From NCBI GenBank assembly GCA_012184525.1, contig WOFQ01000035.1, forward strand, positions 62,001 through 126,000: DNA of 64,000 bases. The letters are read 5' to 3'. Position numbers and translations under genes: made by a program. Under the pieces are notes generated by a model. It was given only the letters and a program-made list of their open reading frames with translations. It was not told the origin of the DNA and made no database searches. The number at the start of each line of letters is the position of its first letter. Position 1 is the stretch's first letter. This stretch comes from Xenoacremonium recifei. Lineage: Eukaryota > Ascomycota > Sordariomycetes > Hypocreales > Nectriaceae. Below, one piece after another: positions 32,851-44,083 of the stretch.

Positions 32851-34272
32851 TCAGAAGTATGTAGTCTCGGTCTCATCAACGATCTGCACTTTGATACACC
32901 CATTTTTGGGGTCTGACGATAGCGTCAATCCCTCCAATGCCTTCTCTAGAGGGAAAATGTGAGACACCAGCGGCTTGACGTCTACTAAACCGCCCTCTAT
33001 GCAGGCAATGCCTCTGGGCCAGGTGTCTCGGTACCGGTTGATGAACCGGAGATCGATCTAAGAGGTCATGTCAGCTTCTTCCTATACAATATTTTAAAGA
33101 GTTGTTGGCATACCTCAGCCAAAGAAATGTGCATGAAGGGCAGGTTATTCATCACCGACTTGCCCACACCCACCACCATGAGCACGCCTCCTCTCCGTAC
33201 AGTGTAAGCCGCTGAGCACACGCTGCTCTCAACGCCAGTGCACTCCAACACCACCCGCGGCTGCACGTATTCGGTCTCGCCAAACAGCTTTCGGATCGCC
33301 TTGCCATTCTCCTCGTTGCTCTTTTTTATGTCCACCTGGTAGGTCATGACTGAAGGGACAATCTTCTTGGCAAACTCCAATCTCGTGGGCTCGACATCGG
33401 TAATGGCGATGGGGTGAGCGCCAGATGCGCGAGCAGCGGCCAGGGCGAGGAGACCGATCGGGCCAGCACCGCAGACCACTACGGGGGTTCCGAGGGTGAT
33501 GTGAGCGGATTCGATACCATGGAGGACGACGCTGAGCGGCTCGAGAAGAGCACCCTCGGCAAAGGAGACGTTGTCGGGCAGCCTGTTCTGGTTAGCCTTG
33601 AAGCTGGGCCATGACAACTGAAGAATCTCACTTGTGCAGCCATTTCGCGGGATGGCACTTGTATCGTTGAAGGGTTCCAGCATAAGGATAGACGCCAGCG
33701 AATTGAACATCCTCACACAGGTTGTATCGGCCGTCCAGGCAGTTGAAGCAGTCGTTGCAGGGAACACCGGGCTCGACAGCAACTCGGTCACCTGAAGTCC
33801 AGATATCAGCAAAGAACAACCATTTTGAGGGTGTGAGAAATCCTACCTGGTTTCAAGTTCTTGACACCCTCGCCGCATCGAATAACAATACCAGCCGCTT
33901 CATGTCCAATAATGCAGTCGCCCTCAAACACGAGCGATCCGATGCACCCGGTCTTCCAGAAGTGCACGTCCGAACTACACGGCATCAGCAAGTCCAATTC
34001 TCAACCTGAGTATCCAGTTTGCGTACATACCCGCAGATTCCTGTGGCCTTGATGTGCAGCAGTACTTCGCCTGCCTTGGGCGCATACACCGGCGCATCGA
34101 CTCTCTTGAGGTTATGGTCGGCCGTAACCTGCAAGGACGGGTTCGGGAGCGGCGCCTTCAAAAGTCCCGTCTCTGCGCCATTGCTGCTCTCGAGCTTCAG
34201 CTTGAGCTTGAGCTCGTCGATTTCGGAGTTGTGGCCGTTCACCACGGTCGCAGAGTCGACAATTGATCCCAT
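32851..34272 (-). CDS. zinc-dependent polyol dehydrogenase, L-arabinitol 4-dehydrogenase-like
   Basis: There are five exons: 34031-34272, 33847-33974, 33632-33791, 33114-33582 and 32851-33057. The introns are 56, 55, 49 and 56 bp, all GT-AG and in phase. The product has 401 residues. It is a medium-chain dehydrogenase with catalytic-zinc ligands Cys80 and His105/Glu106 and structural-zinc cysteines 135, 138, 141 and 149. The Rossmann GAGPIG is at 215-220, and Asp239 at the end of the second strand points to NAD+. VQFAGVYPYAGTLQRY and the DVHFWK block are typical of the arabinitol/xylitol/sorbitol dehydrogenase group, closest in my reading to L-arabinitol 4-dehydrogenase (L-arabinitol to L-xylulose). 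Xylitol dehydrogenase is the main alternative. It is divergent from the Sde182-like gene. Confidence 0.9.
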
Positions 34273-34816
34273 CTTGAGGCAAATCGCGAGTTTTCGAGTC
34301 GATAAGGAGCGACGAGAAGGGTGACAGAGGAACGAGAGTTGAGAAAGAGAAGAATCGCTGTCTCATGAGGTCCAGACTCCCATCGCTCCCCATGACAGCT
34401 AATCCTGCAGCTGCAACTGCTCACGAGCCGCACCGCCTGGCCCGCGGGTGCAAAGGCCTTCCCCTTCGAGACAGTCCTGTGGCGAGGAACCCTGCCCGCC
34501 ATTCCACGAACTGATCACGGGGCAGATCTCGCTGAAAGCCAGGGGCTGATCTCCATCCCTGGGGTTGCAGGGAGTCCACCCCGTCTCCGCAAGATTCCCC
34601 GCATCCCATCACCACCATCATGTTGAGTGCTTAAAGTTGCCCCATGCGGAAGCCCGTGAGGAGTCTGGGTTTGAGACCGGTGGTTGCGGGCCATCCACGT
34701 GCCTTGCAGTCAGTCCATGGGATATAATGAATGCAGCTCAGAAATATCATGAGAACTGCAGAGACTGCTTGCTAGGTGGGAACTTGTCGTCGATAGTTAC
34801 AGATCATTCACTCAGT
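34273..34816. promoter_or_regulatory. divergent promoter, arabinitol dehydrogenase-like / Sde182-like
   Basis: This 544-bp interval lies between two divergent start codons. A CCCCGC string (about 34597, GCGGGG on the other strand) fits the SYGGRG consensus of the carbon-catabolite repressor CreA/Cre1. GATATAATG near 34726 could serve as a TATA-like element for the plus gene. Both are by-eye matches to short consensuses. Confidence 0.4.
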
Positions 34817-36369
34817 ATGGCCACCGACACCTCCAAGCTGCAGGTCTTCCCCTCGAAGCCTCGCGTCTTCATCATCTCAGACATCTCCAACGAGCCTGAT
34901 GACGCAGAGTCGCTCGTGAGATACCTGCTGTACTCCAACCAGTTTGAGACGGAAGGCCTCGTTGCGTGCACGTCGACATGGATGAAGACCAAAGTGTGTC
35001 CGCAGGACATGCGCAAGATCATCGATGCGTACGCGGGCGCGGTCGAGAACTTGAACAAGCATGCCCATCCTGACTTTCAGTACCCCTCGGCTGAATACTT
35101 GCATAGCATCATCAAGCCAGGTCCGTCGGTGAGTTCTCGGCAACATATCATGAATGAGGTTGAACAGCATCACTAACAGAGATCCAGGTCTACGGCTTCA
35201 AGGCTGTCGGTCATGACATCCCCCTCAGCGAAGGCGGCCAACTTCTCCTTGAGAGACTCACCTCCCCCTCCACAGATCCCCTCTGGATTCTCTGCTGGGG
35301 TGGCACCAACGTGCTCGCCCAGGTCCTCTTCCACCTCAAAGCCAAGCTCTCCGAGGAAGCCTTCGCGCCCCTGAGAGCCAAGCTGCGCGTCTACACCATC
35401 TCCGACCAGGACGACACCGGCGCCTGGATCCGCAACACCTTCCCCGACATCTTCTACATCGCCTCGGTGCACGCCTGGAACCAGTACGGTCTCGCTGCCT
35501 GGACTGGTATCTCGGGCGACAAGTACTACGGCTTCGACCAGGGCGGCCCGGACTTCTCCAAGTTGACCAAGGAGTGGTTCAAGGAGCACATCCAGGTTGG
35601 GCCTCTGGGCTCTGCGTATCCAGACTACCTCTTCATCCCCGAGGGCGACACCCCTACCTTCCTGTACCTCATCCAGAACGGCCTGGGCATTCCCGAACAT
35701 CCTTCATATGGCTCCTGGGGCGGCCGCTACCAACGCGTCGACATCAGTGAAGACGGCCTCGCGTCCAAACACTACAGCGACGCAACAGACATCGTTGTTG
35801 GCGCCGACGGCAAGACCTACAAGTCCAACCACGCCACCATCTGGCGCTGGCGCGACGCCTACCAGAACGACTTCGCCGCGCGCATGCAATGGACGCTCTC
35901 CCCTTCTCTGTCTTCTGCCAACCACCACCCCGTCATCACCCTCAACGACATCCCCGGCTCCGCGCCGCTCTTCCTCGAAGCCAAAGCCGGCACAACCATC
36001 ACACTGGATGCCTCGCCCACGTATGATCCCGACGGTGACGCTTTGACGTTCAAGTGGTGGCAATACCGCGACCCGAGCGCCTCGCAATGGAGCGCCTTTC
36101 TCGAGGTGCAAGAGATGGAGATCAAGCCTCAAGATGCTGAGGGGCGAGTCGTGTCCGTCACGCTGCCGCCGCCGGAGAAGTGCTGCGCCGAGTTGATTAG
36201 TCGGGCGGCGATTCTGAAGGGCCAGGTGTTGCATGTTGTGCTGGAGGTGACGGATAGTGGTACGCCTGCGTTGACGAGTTATCGGAGGGTGGTGATCCAG
36301 GCGATGAATCCGGAGATGATTGGCGGGAAGGGAGGCGTGGAGGCCATTGGGGATCTGATCTTGAGCTAG
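34817..36369 (+). CDS. Sde182/DUF1593 nucleoside-hydrolase-like protein
   Basis: There are two exons, 34817-35128 and 35188-36369, joined across a 59-bp intron (GTGAGT donor, CCAG acceptor), phase 0. The product has 497 residues. The N-terminal domain carries the acidic loop SDISNEPDDAES (21-32), which in nucleoside-hydrolase-like folds binds calcium and the sugar. The GWGG-type WILCWGG block and the C-terminal Ig-like domain (SPTYDPDGDALTFKWWQY) complete the order of cellulose-binding Sde182 proteins. No signal peptide is visible from this ATG, so it is probably intracellular or the start is incomplete. An in-frame upstream ATG at 34724 does not add one. Its reaction is not established. Placement beside pentose enzymes suggests a role with a plant-derived glycoside. 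Confidence 0.88.
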
Positions 36370-36649
36370 AGATGGCTGTGAAAATAAAATGAATAGAAAG
36401 CTTTTGATGTCAATTGTATTTATTACAGTGTTCGTGATCGGGTTGATAAAAACGGGTTGATAAAAAAGTAGGGGCTGATACGTATGTTCACAGCTCTGAG
36501 CTTACCAGAGCTATCACCCAGCTACCCCTCATAATGGATGGCCACCTTAGCATTCACACACCTTGGTCTCACATCACAGTCATGAGGCTTCATTGTTGTC
36601 CTTATTTTAGTTTATTCCAATTCTATTTTATTTCCTCCCATCCCCTCCC

Positions 36650-37724
36650 CTACGCGAAAATGCGCAGCGGGTGGTTCGGCAGATAAAACCCAGGATCGTT
36701 AAACCGCAGCCCCCGATCCAGCGCCGAAACGCTTTCAACCTCCTCCGCCGCCAGATCAAAGCTCACAACATCCAGGTTCTGCGCCAGGCGTCCAGGGTTG
36801 TTGCTCTTGGGAATGACCGCGATGCCGCGCTGCGTCGCCCACCGCAGCAGGATCTGCGCAGGCGTGCGGCCGTGCTTGGTGGCCAGCGAAGTGACGACGT
36901 CTGTCTCGAGGAGAGACACGGCGCCGGCGGCGCGCTTGGAGAAGATGCCGGGGAGCTCGACGAAGCTCTGGGGGCCGAAGGAGGAGTAGGCGGTGACGAC
37001 GATGCCGAGGTCGCCGGCCAGGGCGATCAGGTCGGGCTGCACGAGGTAGGGGTGGTGCTCGATCTGCAGCGAGGAGATGGGGTGGCGGGCGTAGCGCTTG
37101 AGGTCGTAGAGCGACTGGGCCTGGAAGTTGGACACGCCGATGCTGCGCGCGATGCCGCTGTCAACGACCTCCTCGAGGGCCTGCCAGGTCTCCTGGATGG
37201 GCACGTTGGCCTCCTCGACGGTGCCGGCGTCGTCCATCCACCAAGCCTGCGGTTGTTAGCAAATCATTCATTCAGTCAGTGGTGTAGTAGCTTACAGGGA
37301 ATCGTCGCTTCTCAGGCTCAATGTACTTGAGAGCCACGGGGAAGTGAATCAGGTACAGGTCAATGTATCCCAGACCCCAGGCCTCGTTCTGCAGCTTTGC
37401 CATCTCCAACGCATGCTCTCGGCTGTGGTAGTTGTTCCAGAGCTTCGTCGTAATGAAGATTTCCTCGCGCTTGACGAGACCCTCCTTGATCGCTCGCTGG
37501 ATGCCCTCGCCGGCCTCCTTTTCGTTCTGGTAGTCGTACGCTCCGTCGAAGAGTCGGTAGCCCGCCTTGATAGCCTGCGAGATATCGTCAGTGAGGGGTC
37601 GTCAATTGCTTCACAATTATCATACGTTGTAGACAGTCTCCGCAGCCTGGGCGGCAGGGACCTTCCAGAGGCCAAAGCCGACGAGGGGCATCTCATGCCC
37701 AGAGGCGAGCTTGATAGTAGACAT
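36650..37724 (-). CDS. xylose-reductase-like aldose reductase (D-xylose/L-arabinose reductase group)
   Basis: There are three exons: 37626-37724, 37296-37574 and 36650-37246. The introns are 51 and 49 bp, phase 0. The product has 324 residues, the usual length of yeast and fungal xylose reductases. The catalytic set is complete: Asp43, Tyr48, Lys77 (TTKLW) and His110 (LIHFPVALKY). The cofactor-binding IPKSNNPGR lies at 271-279. These enzymes reduce D-xylose to xylitol or L-arabinose to L-arabinitol with NADPH/NADH. The region around NEAWGLGYIDLYL fits a paralogous subgroup rather than the best-studied xylose reductases, so an arabinose-preferring or glycerol-type enzyme is possible. L-arabinitol made here would be the substrate of the dehydrogenase at 32851-34272. 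Confidence 0.92.
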
Positions 37725-37726
37725 GG

Positions 37727-37757
37727 CGAATAGGTGTGTAGATGCGACGAATAGGTG
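37727..37757. promoter_or_regulatory. duplicated CGAATAGGTG element next to aldose reductase start
   Basis: CGAATAGGTG occurs at 37727-37736 and again at 37748-37757, 21 bp apart. It starts 2 bp upstream of the reductase ATG and so lies in its leader, within the interval shared with the divergent Zn2Cys6 gene. It may be a bound site or just a small local duplication. Confidence 0.4.
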
Positions 37758-38147
37758 AAGCGACAGTAAACACCCAAGATGGCCAGGAAGAAGCAAGCAA
37801 CCAGGATTCTTTTCCAGCTCTCGGTTTGCAGCCTTTTCAGAAATCCAGCTTTATTTCCCGTTTCCCATCATCCCATCCCAGTGACAGACCACCATGTCCC
37901 GTTCCGGCAACCCTAAGCACCTGGCCGAGTCAAAACTCCAGCGACTCATGCCCGCGCTTCGCTATTCCCGTCTCGCCATGGCGTCCCACATGGCGGCGTC
38001 AAGACTTGCCCCAAGCAGCGGCATCGGCACCGCGCTGCTCGTTTTCCCTAAAGGGCTTCAGGTTTCCTCCTTCGGCCGCCCTGAACATCTTCTCTGGCTT
38101 CCCCGTCTTCTCCAGTCCCCCATCCCATCCCGTGCTCATGACATGCC

Positions 38148-40180
38148 ATGCCTGCCATGGCCGACGCAGGCTCCAAGACCCGCCTCCGCAGGACGAGAAC
38201 AGGATGTTTCAAATGCCGCGTTCGGAGACGGAAATGTAAGTTGCACCCAGCCGAGGTTACTGATGGGTCGCGGAGTGACTTACACGCATCGCTAGGTGAC
38301 GAGAGCAAGCCGTCGTGTAGGCGATGCCTCGAGGGCGGGTTTGACTGCCAGTACGGCACGAGGCTCTCATTCCTGGAGAAGAACGCGAAAACCGTGGCGG
38401 ATCCAGAGAAACCTTCTAGATCGTCGTATTCCACTTTGAGAGTATGCACTGGTCTCGATTGTTTCCTTTCCAGGGGGGTTCATTGCTGACGCTGGGGTCA
38501 ATAGTTCGTCGAGCCTGAATCCGTAGCCCCCATTTCATCTCCCAGGCTTCAGGCCGAGTCCAGCCCCTTGCCAGTCTCTTCTGATCACACGAGCACGGTC
38601 ACGCCGACAGATCAGACTGTCGTAGAGGACACTGTCGTCGATGATGCTCCAGGCTTCCTCAGTCTCGTCAGTCCAGCAGCTGATGACTTTGGGCCACCGT
38701 CGCAATCGACCCAGGCTCTAGACTTCTCGCAGCATGACTTCCAAGCCCCTCCTCCGGAGTTGCAAACTCCGACGAGCTATGCAGTCGGGACATCTCCAGG
38801 GAATGCAGCTTATGAGACTGCTCTGAGCGTGTTGTGTTCTTTGGGTCATGAGCACTATGCCACCCCCTCAGCCACATCCCTTCTCTCTAGTAGTGGAGGG
38901 TATTTCGCGCCTCCTGTTGATCACCACGGTCATGTCCCGATAGCAAAACCTGACGTTGGAGATAACTGGTTGGCAGAGCTATTCCCCAATTGCGCACATC
39001 TGCCTCAAGATCGAGTCGTCCAACTGCTGCGACACTACAGGTACAATATTGCACCATGGGTGAGTCTCCTCGTCTTTCTTCGACAACTTCACCATCTGAT
39101 ATCTTCAGCTCGATATTGGCGACTCTCGACAGACGTTTGGGCTCCTGATAACTCGTATCACGATGGGATCGGTCTCGGTGCTTGAGTCTCTGTTGGCGCT
39201 ATCACTGGCCACACTCACCAATCATGCGAATCCGGACGTCAACGACCAGCGCATTTTGCCACCCGATGCGAACGAATCCGGGATGAGCGTCCTGTACAGT
39301 CTGCTAGTCTTTGCGTTCGTTTCGATTCGTCGGCATGTCGTCAATGCTCCGACGTCCTGGCAAAGCCCTTTCAAGAGCGTCAACTTCACATCTCTGAACT
39401 CGGCGCTGTTTCAGGAGCAGTATCCTGCTGTAAGCTTGGCAGTATCTTGGTTGATTCTCAGACTCGGTAAGTTGTAAGAAATTTGATTGATGGCTTTTGG
39501 CTAATCGTGTATGATCAGACGTCAGCGTTGGCCTCATGACCAATTCGCCAGTCTCGATTCCAGACATCCTCCCCTTCGGTGCCATATCTCCTCTAGCCGA
39601 CATTTCACACGACTCCCTGAAATACGACCGTGAACCGTTGCTCTTGTGTGCTCGAGTTTTGAACCACTGTTTTGGGCAAGAAACTGCTTCCTCTCCAAGC
39701 ATGCAACTTGGACTCGGGACAACGCAGAGTTGGAAGTCTTTGTTTGAGGCGCTCAACATGTGGTACACAAATCGACCCAAAGATTTCAAGCCCATGGTGG
39801 AAATTGAGGAGAGCGATGAGCTATTCCCCCTCGTCCTCTTCACCAATGGTAGCGCGGTCCTCGCGAACCAACTCTACCATACATCGATGTTGTTATTGCT
39901 TCAGAATCGGCCACGAACGTTGCAGAATGAGCACGGCAGGTCCATCTTCATGTCTCCTCTTTGGCATTCGCAACGAGTTTGTGGCATCAGCCTAAATAAT
40001 GACAGCAGAACCAGCTGGGACTTTAGCTTAGTTGCGTCCTTCTATCTCGCTGCCAAGAGGATGACTTACGAGCCGCAACAGCAGGCCATATTGAGAGGAA
40101 TCCAGCGCATCAGCGCCACCACAGGCTGGAATCTCAATGCATTGGCGACGCAACTCGTTCAGGAGTGGCAGCCGGACTGA
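38148..40180 (+). CDS. Zn2Cys6 transcription factor with fungal-specific regulatory domain
   Basis: There are five exons: 38148-38235, 38296-38441, 38505-39059, 39109-39466 and 39519-40180. The introns are 60, 63, 49 and 52 bp. The product has 602 residues. The binuclear zinc cluster is split by intron 1 and perfectly spaced: Cys20, 23, 30, 37, 40 and 47 (CX2CX6CX6CX2CX6C), with RVRRRK between the second and third Cys. A long Ser/Pro-rich linker follows, then the fungal_trans_2-type helical domain (WLILRLDVS, FTNGSAVLANQLYHTSMLLL, PLWHSQRVCGISL). The nuclear factor would bind CGG-type sites. It is divergent from the aldose reductase (423 bp), so it may regulate that gene or the cluster. Its stop is 43 bp from that of the related factor on the other strand. 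Confidence 0.92.
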
Positions 40181-40223
40181 GCTTTAGGGTTGGTATAAAA
40201 TAGAATCCTGACTCTTTGATGGT

Positions 40224-41678
40224 TCATCGAACTTTGTATCCCCACGCTGTTTCCAAGTCGGTGATACGCCAGCAAGTGGCCCAGCCAGTCATGGCCTCGA
40301 TGCTCCGTATGAGCTTCGCAAGCAAAATGTGCTCCGATTTGTGGCTAAGAAGTCGTCCTGCGATCCACAAAGGCTGAATAGCGTTGTTCAAGCATCCCCG
40401 GTGCGGATTTGTCAAGGATATGCCGCAAATGCACTTGGCATGCCAAATGGGAGAGCCAATGTGTCCCACGTCGAGCTTGATTCCTCGAGGCTTGGTTGAG
40501 AGAAGCAGGGTGCATGCCGTGTGGTAAAGCTGGTTGGAGGATATGCCAGCCCAGTGAACAAATAGGATCTGAGGGAATGGTTTGCTCTCGATGGTTTGTA
40601 TCGGAATGATCTCGGCTGGTCGATCACGTAGCCAATCCTGGAGTTCTTTCCAGAGTCGAAGCCAACGCTTTTCGAAGACGGGAGCATCGCAGCCGTTGTG
40701 TTCTCCCAATTCAACGAAGCGTGTTCTGTCTGCGACGAGCTCGCAGACCTTCGAGCATAGATAGACAGAGTAGTTCGCATGCATGTCTGGAGAGCGGTGC
40801 TCGCGAAAGTAGTCGGCAGCGCGATTTGGATCAGCACCTGGAGGTAGCCATTTATCCATAGGCACCAAGGTACATTGGGTGCCATCTGAGATCAAGGCAC
40901 CGCACAAATCTAAGCAAATGTCAGTTGCCGACAAGTCAAAATGATGCCACATTCTTGAGACGGACCCATTCTTGCATAACACCAGAAAACGGCCTGAAGC
41001 AGGCCGCCGCTAAAGCCGTTGACACCAAATGCGTCAAATAGGGCAGCACAGCCCTCAAGATGTCGACGCCAATCTCGGGGACTGGCTGACATCATCTCAA
41101 GACAGCAGAGGATGACGCATATTGGGATGATGGTCAGGTCACGGGCTTGAAGGAGCGGGTTGAGCAGTCGAATTGCTTCTTGGTAGAGCTCCAGACTGTC
41201 GAATGAATGCTGCTTGGCCTCCTTGCGCTCAAGTTGGCGAGCTGAGAGGGCTAGGGCTGCGTAGAGAAGAGCTGGGCATTGGCGAGCCAGGACCGGGACC
41301 TGTACAGTAAAGGCGCCATTGCTGTCAAACATGTCGAGCTGGATAAACAAGTCAGACGGTATGCCGAGTGGTTGTCAGGGCACAAAAACTCACCCAAGGA
41401 GCAACCTCGGCTACGTAGTTCTTGAGATACTCCAATCTGCGTCCCGATGAGAGAGCGGCCTTGGTCTGAGCCTGAGCCTCCAATTGCTCTTCGGGAAAGG
41501 CTTCTACCTCGGGAGCAGGAGACCCTTCTCGTGACGGAGCGGCCGTCTGAGCTGTGTTGAAGATGAGGCATCGCAACTCCTCCTGGTAGGCGAGGTAACC
41601 GGGATCCTGGACGAACTCGTCGAGAGGCCAGCTATTGGAGGGAGAGGAGGACGTGTCTTGCGTGGTGAATGAGTCCAT
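40224..41678 (-). CDS. fungal transcription-factor-domain protein lacking a zinc cluster
   Basis: There are three exons: 41394-41678, 40966-41338 and 40224-40909. The introns are 55 and 56 bp; the second donor, GTCCGT, is unusual but phase-consistent. The product has 447 residues. It contains the same helical regulatory domain as the factor at 38148-40180 (ISSNQLYHTACTLLL, PIWHAKCICGISL). Two introns lie at the same points and in the same phase in both proteins: APW|LD and before the D of RLDVS/RMDLC. No Cys-rich DNA-binding motif is found in the first exon, and the upstream 300 bp on this strand do not encode one. It may act as a partner or inhibitor of the zinc-cluster factor, or its 5' exon may be lost or diverged. 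Confidence 0.82.
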
Positions 41679-44083
41679 CGTGGAGGTGGTGCGACTGGCA
41701 CCATCAGAGTGGCCGCCAGCGACAAAAGCCGATGTGCGTCCAGGTAGCGATGATGAAGGAGTGAAGTCGTCAAGAGTCGAAGCCAGTCATGGTTCCTGTC
41801 AGGTGAAGGCGCAGCGACCTCGGTGAGGGCCCGTTTTGCTGGGCTTGACTGGGCAGGTTCGAGGGGTCAGGTGCTGCTGGCCGGACCTGCCAAAGTTCAC
41901 TAACAAGCAGCCGGCCCACATTTCCCAGTTTTCGGCTTCCCTGCGAGTGCGGGGACTGGGGATGGACTGAATTGGGGTTGTGTGGGGACGCTGGAACTTG
42001 AAAGCCGGGCAAGAAAACTACCCTATACTAGAATTTGGAAACATGTTTGTTGGTGGGTGTTCAAGGACACAGTTGACGCCTTCGTCGCCTACCCTTCATG
42101 CATTGGGTTATCGTTCTCGTCTCACCCTCATCTCTGATGTCATGAAAGTAGTCATGGAGGAACAGGAAGAAATTTGATCACGGATATTATTGAGAAAACG
42201 CGAAGACAAGATCGGATCGAGCGACGCTTTCAAATAAAGCGATACTGTCGAAACACCATCCTAGATTGGTTGGCAAAAATCATATCAATCGAATTGAGTC
42301 AAAGGATCTCGTCGATATTTACTAGCTATAGCTCTTGTTTGATGACTGGGAAAATCACACTTACTTTGTACCCAGAGAGATCTCCTATTAGCTCGACAGC
42401 TTGACAAGCCTCCAAATCCGAGTTAGGAAGCAGAAACACAAAATTTCACAAGCACATCTAGACCTTATGACATACGACTGACAAGACGACCCTTGCGGAA
42501 CATGCTCAAGGCTCGCTGATCATGTCTCACAAGTAGCTCCAGGTACATGGGCAATAGTGCGCCGAGAAGTAGCTTACGAATTTCGATGGTAAGACATTGC
42601 TGATCTCTCATCAGGACACCTGCAGCTGCAGTTCGCAGCCGACGTGCATTGGCGTCGGGCGCCGTCCAGGTACAGACTTGTGAGTGAGTCGAATGCTTCC
42701 ATCACAGGATGGATGCAGGCGGAAAAAGGGGTTCTGGAGAGGGGCCGTCCCACTAGGACTGAGACCGAGACGAACACCGCGCGATGCATCTGCAGTCAGG
42801 TTATGTAGTGCAGTGGATGTGGACGTTTATAGTTACATGAGCTTATCCAACTTGACCGACAATTGAGTTGTTTCTGCAGTCATGAAGGTGTGGCTCTGGT
42901 GAGGTCTGGTTGGTGGGCGATACGCGGCGGTGCGGGAGTTCATCACACCTGCACGCCTCCTTGCATATGGAGAGAGTACCTACTTGTACCTAGTGCAACA
43001 TTGACAGGGCTAGTAGGGGGAGTTTGTTTCTTTGCTTTTTGGGTCGCGGGTGGGAGAGCGATCTCAATAAGTGGCGGCTTTTAGGTTGACGTGGAGAGAT
43101 TGAGAGAGATGACTTGGACCAGGAATTGAGGCTTGCTGAGCGAGGCCCATTGTCCATTGTCAGTTCATTCAAATGTCCGATGAGAAACATCGCAGGGGCT
43201 GGGCCATATAACACGGGCGACGAAACAATAGAGGCAATCTCGGCGGGCGGCCAGCTGCAGAATAGTCTCATTGCCGCATGTTGAGTAGGCTGGCGGGATG
43301 GGATCAGGATCACCATGCAGACCTCATCGATCAAAACGTTGCTTTTTGGGCTTGATGGCAGCGACAGAAAATGATTGATCAGTGCCGGCATCCCCTGTCC
43401 TCCGCAGCGCCCAAAAAGGAACGAGGCACGGAAAAGGGGCCGGCCACTCAGGTGAGCGGCACGAACCCTCCATTTCGGCGGCGCGAAGCTGTTTCGGGAA
43501 GCCTGCCTCTGTTAGCCCCTGGATGCTGGCCCAGTGCTGTGCCTGACTGGGCCTGAGCCGTGCCTGTCTGTGCCTGGATTTTGTTGCGAGGCAAATCATA
43601 TCATTCGACAGTTTTCTTGGGGATCTGGACAGCCCTGTTGCAGTGTCCTCGCGCCACGTGGGCGCGCTGGAGACATGCCGTAGGTAGTATTCGTATGTAT
43701 CTGGGCGTTTCATCAGCGTCTGGCAGTGAAGAATTAGAGAGCGTTGGACCCTGGCCGACGTGCAAAGACCCCTGGCAGGAGCGACACCAAACCGCCAGGC
43801 ACTTGCCAGCATTTGCCAGCATTTGCTAGCACTTGCCCATCACAGGCCGCCCCCTGCATCGGGGCCTCATCCTGGCTCTTTCCGCGCCCCTTCTTCGCCT
43901 CTAATCTGTAATGATTCTCGTTCGCCCATCTTCTCTCTCACCATCCCGTCCCGTCCCTTCCAGCCGTCACGTCACCGACTCGACTCATGCACGAGTGCGT
44001 GGACGCTTCAGTGGTTGGCCTCGTTTCCTGCAGTGCTGGATGGATAATTCTCTGCTAGCCCGTCCCACCTCTGTACTAGCAGA
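41679..44083. other. 2.4-kb intergenic region upstream of the Sec7 gene
   Basis: Frames here are short and without recognisable domains. Short imperfect GCCAGCATTT-type repeats (about 43800-43838) and a pyrimidine-rich stretch (about 43870-43980) precede the Sec7 ATG. It probably contains the promoter and long leader of that gene, and the promoter of the factor starting at 41678. Confidence 0.4.

Noticed and set aside
37894..38147. Upstream 133-codon frame as a separate gene
   Set aside because: Overlaps the leader and first exon of the Zn2Cys6 gene in another frame and shows no domain; at most an upstream ORF.
41679..42012. Missing Zn2Cys6 exon of the minus-strand regulator
   Set aside because: Reading this strand in all frames gives no CX2CX6C pattern near a usable splice site.
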